64,000 nt of DNA from Dehalococcoidia bacterium (GTDB lineage Bacteria > Chloroflexota > Dehalococcoidia > GIF9 > AB-539-J10). This document shows positions 30,300 through 39,337 of the stretch, one piece after another. The stretch spans positions 34,600 to 98,599 of the forward strand of contig PWUU01000063.1 of the NCBI GenBank assembly GCA_003562475.1. The letters are read 5' to 3'. Made by a program: the position numbers and the translations under genes. Each line of letters opens with the position of its first letter. The first letter of the stretch is position 1. The notes under the pieces are model-generated. The model saw nothing but the letters and a program-made list of their open reading frames with translations. It ran no database searches and was not told the DNA's origin.

Positions 30300-31643
30300 T
30301 TGTTCGGTTTACTAGAGAGCGGCTTTCAGCACTTCTACTGGGGCAATGCCCTGATGCTCATGATTGGCGGGTTACTCATCTATCTTGCGATCACGAAGAA
30401 GATGGAACCGCTCCTCCTCGTGCCGATCGGCTTCGGAATCATACTGGTGAACCTCCCGCTCGGCGGCCTGATGGATTACGAAATGGATTTGGAGTCTCCA
30501 CACTCAGGAACTGTGTTGAGTATAGAGACCGCAGAGGGCACACGGTTTGATCAGGATGCGATCCTGATTCAACTCGACACAGGACCGGTTCCAAGCCCCG
30601 TCTTCGGACGGATACATACGTACATGGTAGCTGCAGGAGATCGGATAGAGCAGGGCGACATCATCGCCAGGATTATTACGCAGGAGCAAACAGACCAGAA
30701 GCAGTATCCCACCGAACCTATCGGGCTACTCTCAAGGATATTCAAGTTCGGCGTGATGTGGCACATACTGCCGCCGCTGATGTTCCTTTGCCTGGGAGCA
30801 CTCACTGACTTCGGGCCAATGCTGTCCAACCCCAAGACGCTGCTCCTTGGTGCAGCTACCCAGTTCGGGGTGTATTTCGCGTTCGTTCTTGCGATGGTGG
30901 TCGGATTCAGCGTTCCGGAGGCGGCATCAATAGGCACTATCGGAGGAGCCGCAGGGCCGACCACTATTTATGTCACGTCTATCCTCGCGCCCCATATCAT
31001 CGGTGCAACAGCAGTCGCCTGCTACTCCTATATGGCGCTGGTCCCGCTGATACTACCTCCCGTGATTCGCCTGCTCACGACCGCAGAGGAACGCAAGATC
31101 TACATGAAACCTCAGATGCGGCCGGTAGGTCGAACCGAGAAGATAGTCTTTCCCGTTATGGCCACCATTGTGGTCATCCTCTTCGTCCCATCCGCCGCCC
31201 CTCTGATGGGCTGCTTCATGGTAGGCAATCTATTTCGTGAGAGCGGTGTTGTCGACCGGTTGAGCAATACTGCGCAGACGTCTCTGGTCGATACGCTGAC
31301 GATACTTCTCACGCTGGCAATCGGAGCAAGCATGCCTGCGGAGAACTTCCTCCTGCCGCGAACCCTGCTCATTCTTATCCTCGGCGTCGTGGCTTTTGCC
31401 AGCGCTGCAGCAGCAGGCATACTGCTGGCCAAGCTCATCAATGTGTTCTCCAAGGAGAAGATCAATCCCATGATAGGCGCCGCCGGTGTGGCAGCCGTGC
31501 CTATGTCCGCACGCGTGGTACAGGTTCTCGGCCAGAAGGAAAACCCCAAGAACTTCCTGCTGATGCACGCCATGGGACCAAATGTGGCAGGAGCTATAGG
31601 AGCCAATATCGCAGGAGGAGTGTTCCTTGGCATGCTAGCCTGA
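30300..31643 (+). CDS. Decarboxylase beta subunit (OadB/GcdB/MmdB family) with inserted biotinyl-like domain
   Basis: 447 residues from TTG 30300 (GGAGGG 8 bases upstream); family members run about 375-435. Membrane blocks EPLLLVPIGFG, GALTDFGPML, YSYMALVPLILPP and FLLMHAMGPNVAG are classic. Numbering from Klebsiella OadB maps well: Tyr229 to Tyr244, Asn373 to Asn389, Gly377 to Gly393, Arg389 to Arg405. But Asp203 becomes Ala218 (GGAAGPTTIY) and Ser382 becomes Ala398, two residues essential for Na+ coupling. Residues 66-126 form an insert resembling a biotinyl/lipoyl barrel (SPHSGTV ... SPVFGRIHTY ... GDRIEQGDIIARI) without the biotin lysine. It probably decarboxylates carboxybiotin, perhaps with altered ion coupling. 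Confidence 0.88.
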   Translation: MFGLLESGFQHFYWGNALMLMIGGLLIYLAITKKMEPLLLVPIGFGIILVNLPLGGLMDYEMDLESPHSGTVLSIETAEGTRFDQDAILIQLDTGPVPSPVFGRIHTYMVAAGDRIEQGDIIARIITQEQTDQKQYPTEPIGLLSRIFKFGVMWHILPPLMFLCLGALTDFGPMLSNPKTLLLGAATQFGVYFAFVLAMVVGFSVPEAASIGTIGGAAGPTTIYVTSILAPHIIGATAVACYSYMALVPLILPPVIRLLTTAEERKIYMKPQMRPVGRTEKIVFPVMATIVVILFVPSAAPLMGCFMVGNLFRESGVVDRLSNTAQTSLVDTLTILLTLAIGASMPAENFLLPRTLLILILGVVAFASAAAAGILLAKLINVFSKEKINPMIGAAGVAAVPMSARVVQVLGQKENPKNFLLMHAMGPNVAGAIGANIAGGVFLGMLA

Positions 31644-31697
31644 CAGAGCATTTGCCGCGAAAGTATGCCTATCCCAACCGACAATGACAGGGGGTGA

Positions 31698-33266
31698 ATG
31701 GAGATGGAAGAAACCACCGAGTCCCGAAAGAAGCTACTTGAACTACAAGAGCGGCGGGCAACCATCCTCAGGCACGGTGGTGATGACAAGGTGGAGGGGC
31801 AACACGCGAAAAACAAGAAGGCCGCCCGAGAACGAATCGAGTTGCTCCTGGACAAAGACTCGTTCCTTGAGTACGGTGCGTTTGTCAAGACACGCTCGAC
31901 ATACTATGGTCTCGACAAGATGGACCTGCCAACGGATGGTGTCGTTACAGGCCTGGGCACCATTGGTGGGCGAAAGGTAGCTGTGTATGCACAGGACTTC
32001 ACGATTCTTGGCGGGTCGCTTGGAGAGGCCCACGCACTCAAAATAGCCAGAATGCAGGACCTGGCGCTGCAGTCCGGAATACCCTGCATCGCGCTGCTGG
32101 ACTCGGGCGGAGCGCGCATACAAGAAGGAATCGACTCGCTCGACGGTTACGGGCGAATCTTCTTTCGCAATTCGCGCTCATCAGGTGCCATTCCACAGAT
32201 ATCGCTCATCCTTGGCCCTACTGCAGGAGGCGCGGTCTATTCACCGGCAATCACCGATTTCATCATCATGACGCGCAAGACAAGCACCATGTACATTACA
32301 GGTCCGGCGGTGGTGAAGGACGTCCTGGCGGAGGACGTCACCCACGAGCAACTGGGCGGAGGACTCGTCCATAATCAGAGAAGCGGCGTCGCCCATTTCC
32401 TGACAGCAGATGATGACGATGCAATCGCAACAGCACGAGAACTGCTCTCATACATACCACAGAGCTTTAGAGAGCTCCCGCCGACACGGCCAACTCAGGA
32501 TCCGGTGGATCGGGAGGAAGAATCCCTGCGGGGCCTCATTCCATCAGATACGAACAAACCTTACGACGTGAAGGATATCATCGCGAAGATTGTGGATGAC
32601 AGCCAGTTTCTCGAGGTTCATCGGCTTTTCGCCCCCAATATCGTGGTGGGCTTCTCGCGTATCGGTGGACGCGCTGTTGGTATCATAGCCAATCAGTCCA
32701 AGTTTATGGCAGGCGTGCTCGATATCAATGCGTCAGACAAGGCATCACGCTTCATAAGGTTCTGTGACTGCTTCAACATTCCGTTGCTGACCCTCGTCGA
32801 CGTTCCCGGCTACATGCCAGGAACAGCACAGGAACACGGCGGTATCATCCGCCATGGCGCGAAGCTTCTCTACGTGTATTCGGAAGCCACCGTTCCCAAG
32901 GTGACCCTTATACTCAGAAAAGCCTACGGGGGCGCATATGTCGGCATGTGCTCCAAGTACCTGGGAGCCGATATGGTACTTGCCTATCCGTCCGCTGAGA
33001 TTGCAGTCATGGGTGCCAGCGGGGCTGCCGAAGTCATATTCGCGCGCGAGATCAAGAACTCCGAAGATCCTGAGGCGACCAGGGCGAAGCGCATTCAGGA
33101 GTACAAGGACCAGTTCTCCAATCCGTATCGGGCCGCCGAGCGTGGTTCGGTAGACGATATCATAGATCCAAAGGACACACGGTTGAAGCTTGCACAGGCC
33201 TTCGCTGCCCTCGAGACCAAGCGCGAGGTCTACCCGGAGAAGCGGCACGGCAACATACCGCTGTAG
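31698..33266 (+). CDS. Acyl-CoA carboxyltransferase, methylmalonyl-CoA decarboxylase alpha / propionyl-CoA carboxylase beta type
   Basis: 522 residues with two crotonase-like domains. The first has AVYAQDFTILGGSLGEAH and LLDSGGARIQEGIDSL; the second has LVDVPGYMPGTAQEHGGIIR and KAYGGAYVGMCSK. It moves CO2 between an acyl-CoA and biotin on the carrier protein. The operon has beta and gamma decarboxylase subunits and no biotin carboxylase, so decarboxylation of methylmalonyl-CoA or a similar acyl-CoA is favoured. Glutaconyl-CoA decarboxylase alpha belongs to a more distant group. AGGGGGTGA precedes the start; ATG 31704 is an alternative with better spacing. Confidence 0.92.
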   Translation: MEMEETTESRKKLLELQERRATILRHGGDDKVEGQHAKNKKAARERIELLLDKDSFLEYGAFVKTRSTYYGLDKMDLPTDGVVTGLGTIGGRKVAVYAQDFTILGGSLGEAHALKIARMQDLALQSGIPCIALLDSGGARIQEGIDSLDGYGRIFFRNSRSSGAIPQISLILGPTAGGAVYSPAITDFIIMTRKTSTMYITGPAVVKDVLAEDVTHEQLGGGLVHNQRSGVAHFLTADDDDAIATARELLSYIPQSFRELPPTRPTQDPVDREEESLRGLIPSDTNKPYDVKDIIAKIVDDSQFLEVHRLFAPNIVVGFSRIGGRAVGIIANQSKFMAGVLDINASDKASRFIRFCDCFNIPLLTLVDVPGYMPGTAQEHGGIIRHGAKLLYVYSEATVPKVTLILRKAYGGAYVGMCSKYLGADMVLAYPSAEIAVMGASGAAEVIFAREIKNSEDPEATRAKRIQEYKDQFSNPYRAAERGSVDDIIDPKDTRLKLAQAFAALETKREVYPEKRHGNIPL

Positions 33267-33380
33267 CGACTACGAGTCAGGGAGTAAGATCGGGGTGTCG
33301 GGAAGACCTGCCACTGGAACCTGGAGGTCGACTTCGCCCCCTGAAGCACAATGTGATTCTGAGAGGAGAATAGCAGAGAC

Positions 33381-33605
33381 ATGGCGACAGAGACAGTCAC
33401 TTCACCATTACCCGGCAAGATAGTGAGCGTGAAGATCACTCCTGGCCAGACTGTAAAGGAAGGCGACCTGCTGCTTACCATCGAAGCAATGAAGATGGAG
33501 AATGAGATCGTGGCTCCAGTAGCCGGAACGATAACCACGGTGGCGGTCGCACCCGAGGCGACAGTTCAGATCGGCGATACTCTTGTGGCGATAGAAGAGG
33601 GCTAG
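33381..33605 (+). CDS. Biotin carboxyl carrier protein of the decarboxylase
   Basis: 74 residues, only a biotinyl domain. Lys38 in IEAMKMENE is the biotin attachment site, flanked by the two half-barrels SPLPGKIVSVKITPGQTV and APVAGTITTVAVAPEATV. It shuttles carboxybiotin from the carboxyltransferase to the membrane beta subunit. The usual Ala/Pro linker at the N-terminus is absent. It is the last gene of the operon. Confidence 0.93.
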   Translation: MATETVTSPLPGKIVSVKITPGQTVKEGDLLLTIEAMKMENEIVAPVAGTITTVAVAPEATVQIGDTLVAIEEG

Positions 33606-33628
33606 TCTCGATCAACGCTGAACTCGTC

Positions 33629-33658
33629 TTGCAGCAGATGCCCTGAACACGGTATAGT
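33629..33658 (+). promoter_or_regulatory. Promoter of tRNA-Ile
   Basis: TTGCAG (33629-33634), 18-base spacer, TATAGT (33653-33658). The tRNA begins 11 bases after the -10 box. Confidence 0.65.
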
Positions 33659-33669
33659 ATTCTGCCCGA

Positions 33670-33743
33670 GGGCCATTAGCTCAGCTGGCTAGAGCACGGT
33701 CCTGATAAGACCGGGGTCTGTGGTTCGAGTCCACAATGGCCCA
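33670..33743 (+). tRNA. tRNA-Ile (anticodon GAT)
   Basis: 74 bases. The acceptor stem pairs GGGCCAT (33670-33676) with ATGGCCC (33736-33742), followed by discriminator A. The D loop has AGCTCAGCTGGCTAGAGC, the anticodon stem CGGTC/GACCG holds loop CTGATAA with GAT at 33704-33706, and the T arm has GTGGTTCGAGTCCAC. The 3' CCA is not encoded. It stands alone, away from any rRNA operon. Confidence 0.95.
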
Positions 33744-33843
33744 CATACCATTTTGGCGGTAGACCTGCCACAAGATGCTACTCCCTGTCTCCGTCCCGGG
33801 AACGATCTTCACACGGCTGCTACCCGGATCTCTTGCTGAAGGC

Positions 33844-34137
33844 TCATTCTTCCCAGGCTTCCCCGGAGCGCTCATTGTAGCTGTCGAACAGCTTCCCTGC
33901 CAGTTCATCTATATCGTGCGATAATCCCGCCTCATAGTACCGAAAATAGCAGTTCTCCGGCGGTGGAGGGTCCGTCAGACGCAGGAGGAGCCGCTGTCGC
34001 AGATTGGGGACCTTACCAAGACGCCACAGTCTCTTTCCCCTCGAAGTCAAACTACAGATCTCGTAGATGCCATGCGTATCAGGAGCCCTTACAGCATTCT
34101 CCCTGGTGAACCTGAGCCAGGCTTTGTTCGCTCCCAT
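33844..34137 (-). CDS. Small GIY-YIG-like domain protein
   Basis: 97 residues from ATG 34137, with GAGGAGG 11 bases upstream. THGIYEI, LWRLGKVPNLRQRL and CYFRYYE match the GIY, the degenerate YIG, the conserved arginine helix and the following strand of small stand-alone GIY-YIG proteins. The second signature reads RLG where nucleases have YIG, so catalytic ability is uncertain. The gene is alone between the tRNA and the ribosomal superoperon. Confidence 0.6.
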   Translation of the reverse strand: MGANKAWLRFTRENAVRAPDTHGIYEICSLTSRGKRLWRLGKVPNLRQRLLLRLTDPPPPENCYFRYYEAGLSHDIDELAGKLFDSYNERSGEAWEE

Positions 34138-34441
34138 TCTATGCGAGTCCTCCTCAAATAGGCACAACGGTGGCTCGACAGACAGGTGGAAGCTGAGGTG
34201 TCATTCCAGTCCGCTCTGCCACACGGCATGAGGGCAACAAGTCGCACGCCCTTTCCCTCCAGCAGGTTGATCACACGGCGCCGGTCGAAACCATGGCTGA
34301 CCTGCAGCCTGTGGCATCATATTACGCCATTGGAGCCTCACACTCAACGGTCAAGTCCCGTGCTCGCGCCACTGCATACTATCCGGTCCGGGGAGACAGC
34401 GTGCCGGCTGCCACTTCCCGTCCAGGGGCCGGAGAAAGAGA
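34138..34441. other. Non-coding stretch between the GIY-YIG-like gene and the ribosomal superoperon terminator
   Basis: About 300 bases. I see no convincing gene, RNA or repeat apart from the ribosome site of the GIY-YIG-like gene at its left end. Short open frames here have no ribosome site or recognisable product. Confidence 0.5.
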
Positions 34442-34472
34442 CGGGTGGCAACTATGCCACAGTTGCCACCCG
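34442..34472 (-). terminator. Terminator of the ribosomal protein superoperon
   Basis: CGGGTGGCAACT (34442-34453) and AGTTGCCACCCG (34461-34472) form a perfect 12-bp stem with a 7-base loop. On the minus strand it is followed by a pyrimidine-rich TCTCTTTCT. It lies 32 bases beyond the rpsI stop. Confidence 0.85.
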
Positions 34473-34504
34473 CCGGGAGTACCTGAACCTGTTCTTCAAC
34501 CAGC

Positions 34505-34900
34505 TTAACGTTTCGTGTACTGAGGAGCCTTGCGTGCACGACGCAGTCCGTATTTCTTACGCTCTTTCACGCGCGGATCCCTGGTAAGAAATCCCTCCTT
34601 GCGGAGGACTGGCTTCAGGACTTCGCTTTCACGAACGAGGGCTCTGGCAATACCATGGCGAATAGCCCCGGCCTGGCCGCTGGGACCTCCGCCAGCTACC
34701 TTGACCTCAACACGCAACTTGCCGGCCATCTCCGTAGAGGCGAGAGGAGCTTCTATCATCCGCTGATGTTCCAGGCGAGGGAAGAACTCGGTGTACGACT
34801 TACCGTTGACGGTGATCCCACCCTCCCCCACATACAGACGCACCTGCGCGATCGCACACTTACGCCTGCCGGTGCCCCACACGTATGCTGCATCACTCAT
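34505..34900 (-). CDS. rpsI: 30S ribosomal protein S9
   Basis: 131 residues. [14 protein letters not shown] at the N-terminus and the basic tail [14 protein letters not shown], which reaches the P site tRNA, are diagnostic. Its ATG overlaps the rplM stop by 4 bases; it is the last gene of the superoperon. Confidence 0.96.
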   Translation of the reverse strand: MSDAAYVWGTGRRKCAIAQVRLYVGEGGITVNGKSYTEFFPRLEHQRMIEAPLASTEMAGKLRVEVKVAGGGPSGQAGAIRHGIARALVRESEVLKPVLRKEGFLTRDPRVKERKKYGLRRARKAPQYTKR

Positions 34901-35331
34901 AGTTCATTCTCCAATGCCTGTGTGACCTGCCCTTGATGGGGGTGCTCCTCGCCGGCATACACCCTGAGCTTCCTGTACATGCTGCGGCCCAGGCTGGTCT
35001 TCGGCAGCATCCCCTTCACGGCATGCTCAATCACACGTCTCGGGTCTTTGTCCATAACATCCTCAAAGGTCGGGGCTCTAAGTCCACCGGGATACCCCGA
35101 ATGCCTGTAGTATACCTTCTGAGTCTGCTTCTTTCCCGTCACGACCACCCTTGCCGCATTGATAACCACCACGTAGTCGCCGCCATCGACATGGGGCGCG
35201 AACGTGGGCTTGTGTTTGCCACGGAGCAGAACCGCAGCACGCTCGGCAACGTCTCCAAGCGTACATCCTGCGGCATCTATCACGTGCCACTCCCTGCGGA
35301 TATCCTGGGCTCTTGGGCTGTAAGTTCGCAT
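34897..35331 (-). CDS. rplM: 50S ribosomal protein L13
   Basis: 144 residues from [11 protein letters not shown], with [19 protein letters not shown] and [19 protein letters not shown]. An open frame extends 26 codons upstream but the family N-terminus fixes ATG 35331. Coupled to rpsI; truA ends 29 bases upstream. Confidence 0.96.
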   Translation of the reverse strand: MRTYSPRAQDIRREWHVIDAAGCTLGDVAERAAVLLRGKHKPTFAPHVDGGDYVVVINAARVVVTGKKQTQKVYYRHSGYPGGLRAPTFEDVMDKDPRRVIEHAVKGMLPKTSLGRSMYRKLRVYAGEEHPHQGQVTQALENEL

Positions 35332-35360
35332 TTGTTCAACTCCCCAATAGCGGCTCCACA

Positions 35361-36128
35361 TCAGGCGGCGAAAGACAATGCCGGCTGATACCGTACCTGC
35401 GTGAGACACAGGCCTCGAGCAGGTGCCGCAGGTCCCGCACCTCCCGGTTGCGGGTGCTCAATCAATCCGCCAAACTCCTCAACGGAGCACCTGCCGAGCC
35501 CCACCCGTAGCAACTGGCCAACTGTACTGCGGACCTGATGCCGGAGAAAGGCATTTGCACTGATCCAGATCTCTACCGTCGTATCACCGATCTCCAGTAT
35601 CCGTGCCTCATGTACCATCCGCACAGCAGACTCAGAGTTACCAAGCGACGTAGCAAACGAGGTGAAATCATGCACACCCTGTATCAAGCGGGCTGCCCGA
35701 CGCATCTTCGGAACGTCCAGCGCTTCTCTCACTCGGAGGCTGAAACGCTCCTGCAGAGGCAACCGGCTGCCGCTGCTTACAATGCGATAGCGATACTCCC
35801 TTGATACCGCCCTTCGCCGCACGTCGAAATCCGCATCAATCATACACGCACCCTTAATGGCTGTGTCTTCCGGCAAGTAGTAATTCGAGCCTTTCACCAC
35901 GACCCCAAGGGGTAACTCGTCCTTGATCCAGAAGCTCACAACCTGTCCGGATGCGTGAACTCCTGCATCGGTGCGGCTCGCCCCATGGACTCGTACGCTT
36001 GAGCCCGACAACTCCTTAAGTGCAGCTTCCAACACTCCCTGGACAGTACGCCCGTTCTGTTGTAACTGGTACCCGCGGAACAGGGTGCCGTCGTACTCAA
36101 CCAGTGCCGCAACCTTGTAGAGCCCCAC
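35361..36128 (-). CDS. truA: tRNA pseudouridine synthase A
   Basis: 255 residues. The catalytic aspartate is Asp54 in [23 protein letters not shown] (12-21) and HDFTSFA are further family motifs, and [11 protein letters not shown] holds the C-terminal signature. It isomerises uridines 38-40 of the tRNA anticodon arm. It begins on the base after the rplQ stop, within the ribosomal superoperon. Confidence 0.95.
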   Translation of the reverse strand: MGLYKVAALVEYDGTLFRGYQLQQNGRTVQGVLEAALKELSGSSVRVHGASRTDAGVHASGQVVSFWIKDELPLGVVVKGSNYYLPEDTAIKGACMIDADFDVRRRAVSREYRYRIVSSGSRLPLQERFSLRVREALDVPKMRRAARLIQGVHDFTSFATSLGNSESAVRMVHEARILEIGDTTVEIWISANAFLRHQVRSTVGQLLRVGLGRCSVEEFGGLIEHPQPGGAGPAAPARGLCLTQVRYQPALSFAA

Positions 36129-36482
36129 CTACTCGACCAATTCAAGCTGGGCCATCTGCGCCGCATCACCACGACGCGGCCCTAAACGAACAAGACGAAC
36201 GTATCCGCCGTCGCGTTGCGCATACCGGCGGGCAAGATCGTCAAACACTTTCTTCGCAGTCTCCTCCTTAGGAAGAAACGCGATGGCGCGGCGACGAGAT
36301 GCCAGATCACCAGCCTTACCAAGGGTGATGATTCTTTCGGCCAAGCTCTGGACTTCCTTCGCCTTGGCAACCGTCGTCACCATCTTCTCATGATCGATGA
36401 GTTCGGCAACCTGGTTGCGATACAAAGCAAGCCGGTGTTCCGTAGGCCTGTCAAGTTTGCGGCCTGCAACGCGGTGTCTCAC
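36129..36482 (-). CDS. rplQ: 50S ribosomal protein L17
   Basis: 117 residues. It starts MRHRVAGRKLDRPTEHRLAL and has NQVAELIDHEKMVTT and the C-terminal strand GGYVRLVRLGPRRGDAAQMA. Its start overlaps the rpoA stop by 4 bases, the usual alpha operon order. Confidence 0.96.
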   Translation of the reverse strand: MRHRVAGRKLDRPTEHRLALYRNQVAELIDHEKMVTTVAKAKEVQSLAERIITLGKAGDLASRRRAIAFLPKEETAKKVFDDLARRYAQRDGGYVRLVRLGPRRGDAAQMAQLELVE

Positions 36483-37426
36483 TTCGTCTTCCCTTTTGTC
36501 TTCTCCGGTATGGGATAGCCCAGGTTACTCAGCAACTCCGTCACCTCAACCTGAGACTTGTCGCCAAAGCCCGGCAGCGGCGGGAGGCCATCTCTCGTCT
36601 TCTCGACAAGTTGTCCAAGTGTCATGATCCCACCACGACGCAGGCTATTGTGCGCACGTGTCGAAAGGCCGATCTCAGCGAGCGGCGTATCATACTGTTC
36701 AGGCGGTATCGCAAGCCCCGTCGCAGCACGAGCCTGCTCAGCAGAAGATACCTCCATACCCCTGAATGCAGCGAATTGCTTCATCAGGATACTGGCGCTC
36801 TCGGTCATCGCTTCCCACGGCGTCATCGTGCCATCGGTCCACACCTCCAGGATCAGCCGTTCCGGACTTCTCTCCTCACCAGGGCTGATCGGCTCAACTG
36901 CGAAGTTGGCCTTGCGCACTGGAGAGAACACAGCGTCCACTGGCAGTGCCCCAACAGGCAGACCATCCGCAGAGATGGCAGGCACATATCCCCTGCCCAG
37001 CTCTATGTTAAACTCAACATGGAGTTTCGCATCCTCAGAATCCAGGTTTGCCAGAGACAGATCCGGATTCACAATCTCGAAATCCATCGATGATTGAATA
37101 TCGGCAGCCGTGACCACGCCTTCTCCCTCGACATCGAGGAACAGCTTTGCTTCCCGTTGAGTCACAGACTTCAACCTGAGCTCTTTCACATTCAGAAGGA
37201 ACTCCATGACATCTTCACGCACGTGAGACATGGTAGAGAACTCGTGCTGCACTCCTTCGATTTTCACCCACGTGACAGCGGCACCGGACAGGGAGCTAAG
37301 GAGTACACGTCTCATTGCATTTCCAAGCGTTACACCAAAGCCAACCTCGAGCGGCTCTGCAGAGAATCGGCCATACGATCCTGCGGATTGCACACACGTT
37401 ACGACAGGAATCGATATCTCGCTCAC
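36479..37426 (-). CDS. rpoA: DNA-directed RNA polymerase subunit alpha
   Basis: 315 residues. The N-terminal assembly domain (to about 235) has GVTLGNAMRRVLLSSLSGAA and EPLEVGFG; the C-terminal domain has the helix-hairpin-helix GLSTRAHNSLRRGGI and a lysine-rich end. It nucleates assembly of the polymerase and contacts promoters and regulators. It lies 18 bases after rpsD. Confidence 0.97.
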   Translation of the reverse strand: MSEISIPVVTCVQSAGSYGRFSAEPLEVGFGVTLGNAMRRVLLSSLSGAAVTWVKIEGVQHEFSTMSHVREDVMEFLLNVKELRLKSVTQREAKLFLDVEGEGVVTAADIQSSMDFEIVNPDLSLANLDSEDAKLHVEFNIELGRGYVPAISADGLPVGALPVDAVFSPVRKANFAVEPISPGEERSPERLILEVWTDGTMTPWEAMTESASILMKQFAAFRGMEVSSAEQARAATGLAIPPEQYDTPLAEIGLSTRAHNSLRRGGIMTLGQLVEKTRDGLPPLPGFGDKSQVEVTELLSNLGYPIPEKTKGKTK

Positions 37427-37444
37427 TGCACATCCTCCCTCTCA

Positions 37445-38074
37445 CTACCTGGAGTAGTATTCGACGACAGCCTTACCGCTCAATCTGCTGTCAACATCCT
37501 CGGTCGTGGGCAGTCTGAGAACCGTACCTTTCATCTGTTGTTCATCGAGCTTCAGCCAGCCAGGCACATTGCGAGACGCTACCCGCTCCGCCACGACCTT
37601 GTAAAGCTCAGTCCTGGAACTCTGCGGCCGCCACGTAATCGTGTCATCAGCCTTAATCAGATATGAGGGAATATTCACGCGCCGATCATTCACCCTGATA
37701 TGACCATGGCGTACGATCTGCCTCGCCTGGGCTCGAGAGTCACCAAAACCAAGTTGATACACTACGTTGTCCAGACGCCTCTCGAGCAGGATCAGCAGGT
37801 TGTCGCTCGTCATTCCGGGCAAGCGGTCGGCTTCGGCGAAGAATCTGCGAAACTGTGCCTCGAGCACACCATACGTGAACCGCACCTTCTGCTTTTCGCG
37901 CAGTTGCATACCTCGATCCGAGATGCGCCGACGCATCTTCGGCCTGCCACCAGGCGGCACATTGCCCCTTCGCTCGAACACGCACCGGGGACTGGTGCAC
38001 TTGTCACCCTTAAGCATCAGCTTATCGCCGATGTAGCGACATAGTTCGCATCTTGGACCGGTATACCGAGCCAT
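37445..38074 (-). CDS. rpsD: 30S ribosomal protein S4, zinc-binding form
   Basis: 209 residues. Four N-terminal cysteines (CELCRYIG ... CTSPRCVF) form the zinc site of the C+ form. The S4 RNA-binding domain has LERRLDNVVYQLGF and ARQIVRHGHIRVN. S4 often represses the alpha operon by binding a leader; no such leader is obvious here. Confidence 0.96.
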   Translation of the reverse strand: MARYTGPRCELCRYIGDKLMLKGDKCTSPRCVFERRGNVPPGGRPKMRRRISDRGMQLREKQKVRFTYGVLEAQFRRFFAEADRLPGMTSDNLLILLERRLDNVVYQLGFGDSRAQARQIVRHGHIRVNDRRVNIPSYLIKADDTITWRPQSSRTELYKVVAERVASRNVPGWLKLDEQQMKGTVLRLPTTEDVDSRLSGKAVVEYYSR

Positions 38075-38077
38075 ATA

Positions 38078-38473
38078 CTACACTCTCCTCCTGCCACGAG
38101 GCCGACACCCGTTGTGAGGTATTGGAGTGACGTCCCTGATACTCGTCACCATCAACCCAGTACCCTGCAGCGCCCTGATCGCCGCTTCACGACCACTACC
38201 TGGCCCCTTCACAAAGACTTCTACCCTGCGCACGCCGTCGTTCTGAGCCTGGCGAGCAGCATCTTGCGCGGCAAGCTGCGCCGCATAGGGCGTTCCTTTC
38301 CTCGACCCTTTGAACCCGGCCTTGCCTGAACTGCCCCAGGCGATCACCGCACCTCCGGGGTCCGTGATGGTGACAATCGTATTGTTGAACGTCGACTGTA
38401 TGAAGGCCTTGCCTTCAGGAATATTCCGACGTACCCGTCTTCTGCCCCGTCCTCTTGTTGCCTTCTTCGCCAT
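38078..38473 (-). CDS. rpsK: 30S ribosomal protein S11
   Basis: 131 residues with [36 protein letters not shown] and the C-terminal [15 protein letters not shown]. It is three bases upstream of rpsD and part of the alpha operon block. Confidence 0.96.
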   Translation of the reverse strand: MAKKATRGRGRRRVRRNIPEGKAFIQSTFNNTIVTITDPGGAVIAWGSSGKAGFKGSRKGTPYAAQLAAQDAARQAQNDGVRRVEVFVKGPGSGREAAIRALQGTGLMVTSIRDVTPIPHNGCRPRGRRRV

Positions 38474-38504
38474 GTCTCCTCACGAAACAAAATACTGGCT
38501 ATTT

Positions 38505-38891
38505 CTACTTCTTCGCGCCACGCCTCTGTCCTCTGCCTGCAACGGTCTTTCTTGTGCCACGCCGCGTTCGCGCATTCGTTCGAGTCCTCTGACCGTGAAC
38601 CGGGAGGTTGCGCTTATGGCGCAAGCCACGTACGCAGCCAATGTCAATCAGCCGCTTGATATTGAACTGTACCTCTCGACGTAGATCGCCTTCCACTTTG
38701 TAGTCGGCATCAAGCACATTCCTAATGAGCGAAATCTGCTCTTCAGCGAGATCCCTCACCCTCACGCCTTCGTCAATACCAGCCTTCTGCAGCAGCTTCC
38801 TGCTTGCCGTCGGACCGATACCATAGATGTACTGCAGTCCAATGACAATACGCTTATCCTTCGGCAGATCTACTCCAGCAATACGGGCCAT
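38505..38891 (-). CDS. rpsM: 30S ribosomal protein S13
   Basis: 128 residues: [15 protein letters not shown] at the start, YIYGIG, then the basic [20 protein letters not shown] and tail that contacts the P-site tRNA and the inter-subunit bridge. Confidence 0.96.
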   Translation of the reverse strand: MARIAGVDLPKDKRIVIGLQYIYGIGPTASRKLLQKAGIDEGVRVRDLAEEQISLIRNVLDADYKVEGDLRREVQFNIKRLIDIGCVRGLRHKRNLPVHGQRTRTNARTRRGTRKTVAGRGQRRGAKK

Positions 38892-38930
38892 ACTTTACAG
38901 CTCCTCAGCAGAGCGCGGGCGAACCTGTGG

Positions 38931-39044
38931 TTAACCCTGCCTCTGCTTATGCTTTGGGTTTTCACACAGCACCAGCACTACACCGCGCCGACGCACAATC
39001 TTGCACTTGTGGCAGCGTCGCTTCACAGACGAACTAACTCTCAT
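38931..39044 (-). CDS. rpmJ: 50S ribosomal protein L36
   Basis: 37 residues: [17 protein letters not shown] followed by [20 protein letters not shown]. Three cysteines and a histidine form the zinc site of the C+ type. It is the first gene after a strong internal promoter. Confidence 0.95.
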   Translation of the reverse strand: MRVSSSVKRRCHKCKIVRRRGVVLVLCENPKHKQRQG

Positions 39045-39071
39045 TGTGGCACACCATGCGCAAACCTTTCT

Positions 39072-39100
39072 ATATTACGCAATTGCCCTACGCGTGTCAA
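39072..39100 (-). promoter_or_regulatory. Internal promoter before rpmJ and the alpha operon
   Basis: On the minus strand: TTGACA (39100-39095), 17-base spacer, TAATAT (39077-39072). Transcription near 39065 would supply rpmJ, rpsM, rpsK, rpsD, rpoA, rplQ, truA, rplM and rpsI independently of the upstream operon. Confidence 0.7.
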
Positions 39101-39107
39101 AGCACAC

Positions 39108-39326
39108 CTACTTGAGTCTATAGGTGACACGGCCCCGCGTCAGGTCGTACGGCGAGAGCTCAACAAGCACGCGATCACCCGGCAGAATCTTTATATAGTG
39201 CTTCCGCATCTTGCCCGAAATATGCGCGAGCACGACATGTCCGTTTGGCAACTCCACCCGGAACATTGTGTTCGGGAGACACACGGTCACCTTCCCCTCG
39301 ACCTCTATCTTCTCTTTCTTCGGCAT
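39108..39326 (-). CDS. infA: Translation initiation factor IF-1
   Basis: 72 residues, a single S1/OB domain: [39 protein letters not shown] and [17 protein letters not shown]. It covers the A site during initiation. Eleven bases after map. Confidence 0.97.
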   Translation of the reverse strand: MPKKEKIEVEGKVTVCLPNTMFRVELPNGHVVLAHISGKMRKHYIKILPGDRVLVELSPYDLTRGRVTYRLK

Positions 39327-39337
39327 TACCCTATGAC

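Noticed and set aside
34138..34441. Possible small gene or RNA between the GIY-YIG-like gene and rpsI
   Set aside because: Only short frames without ribosome site; no stable structure apart from the rpsI terminator at 34442-34472.
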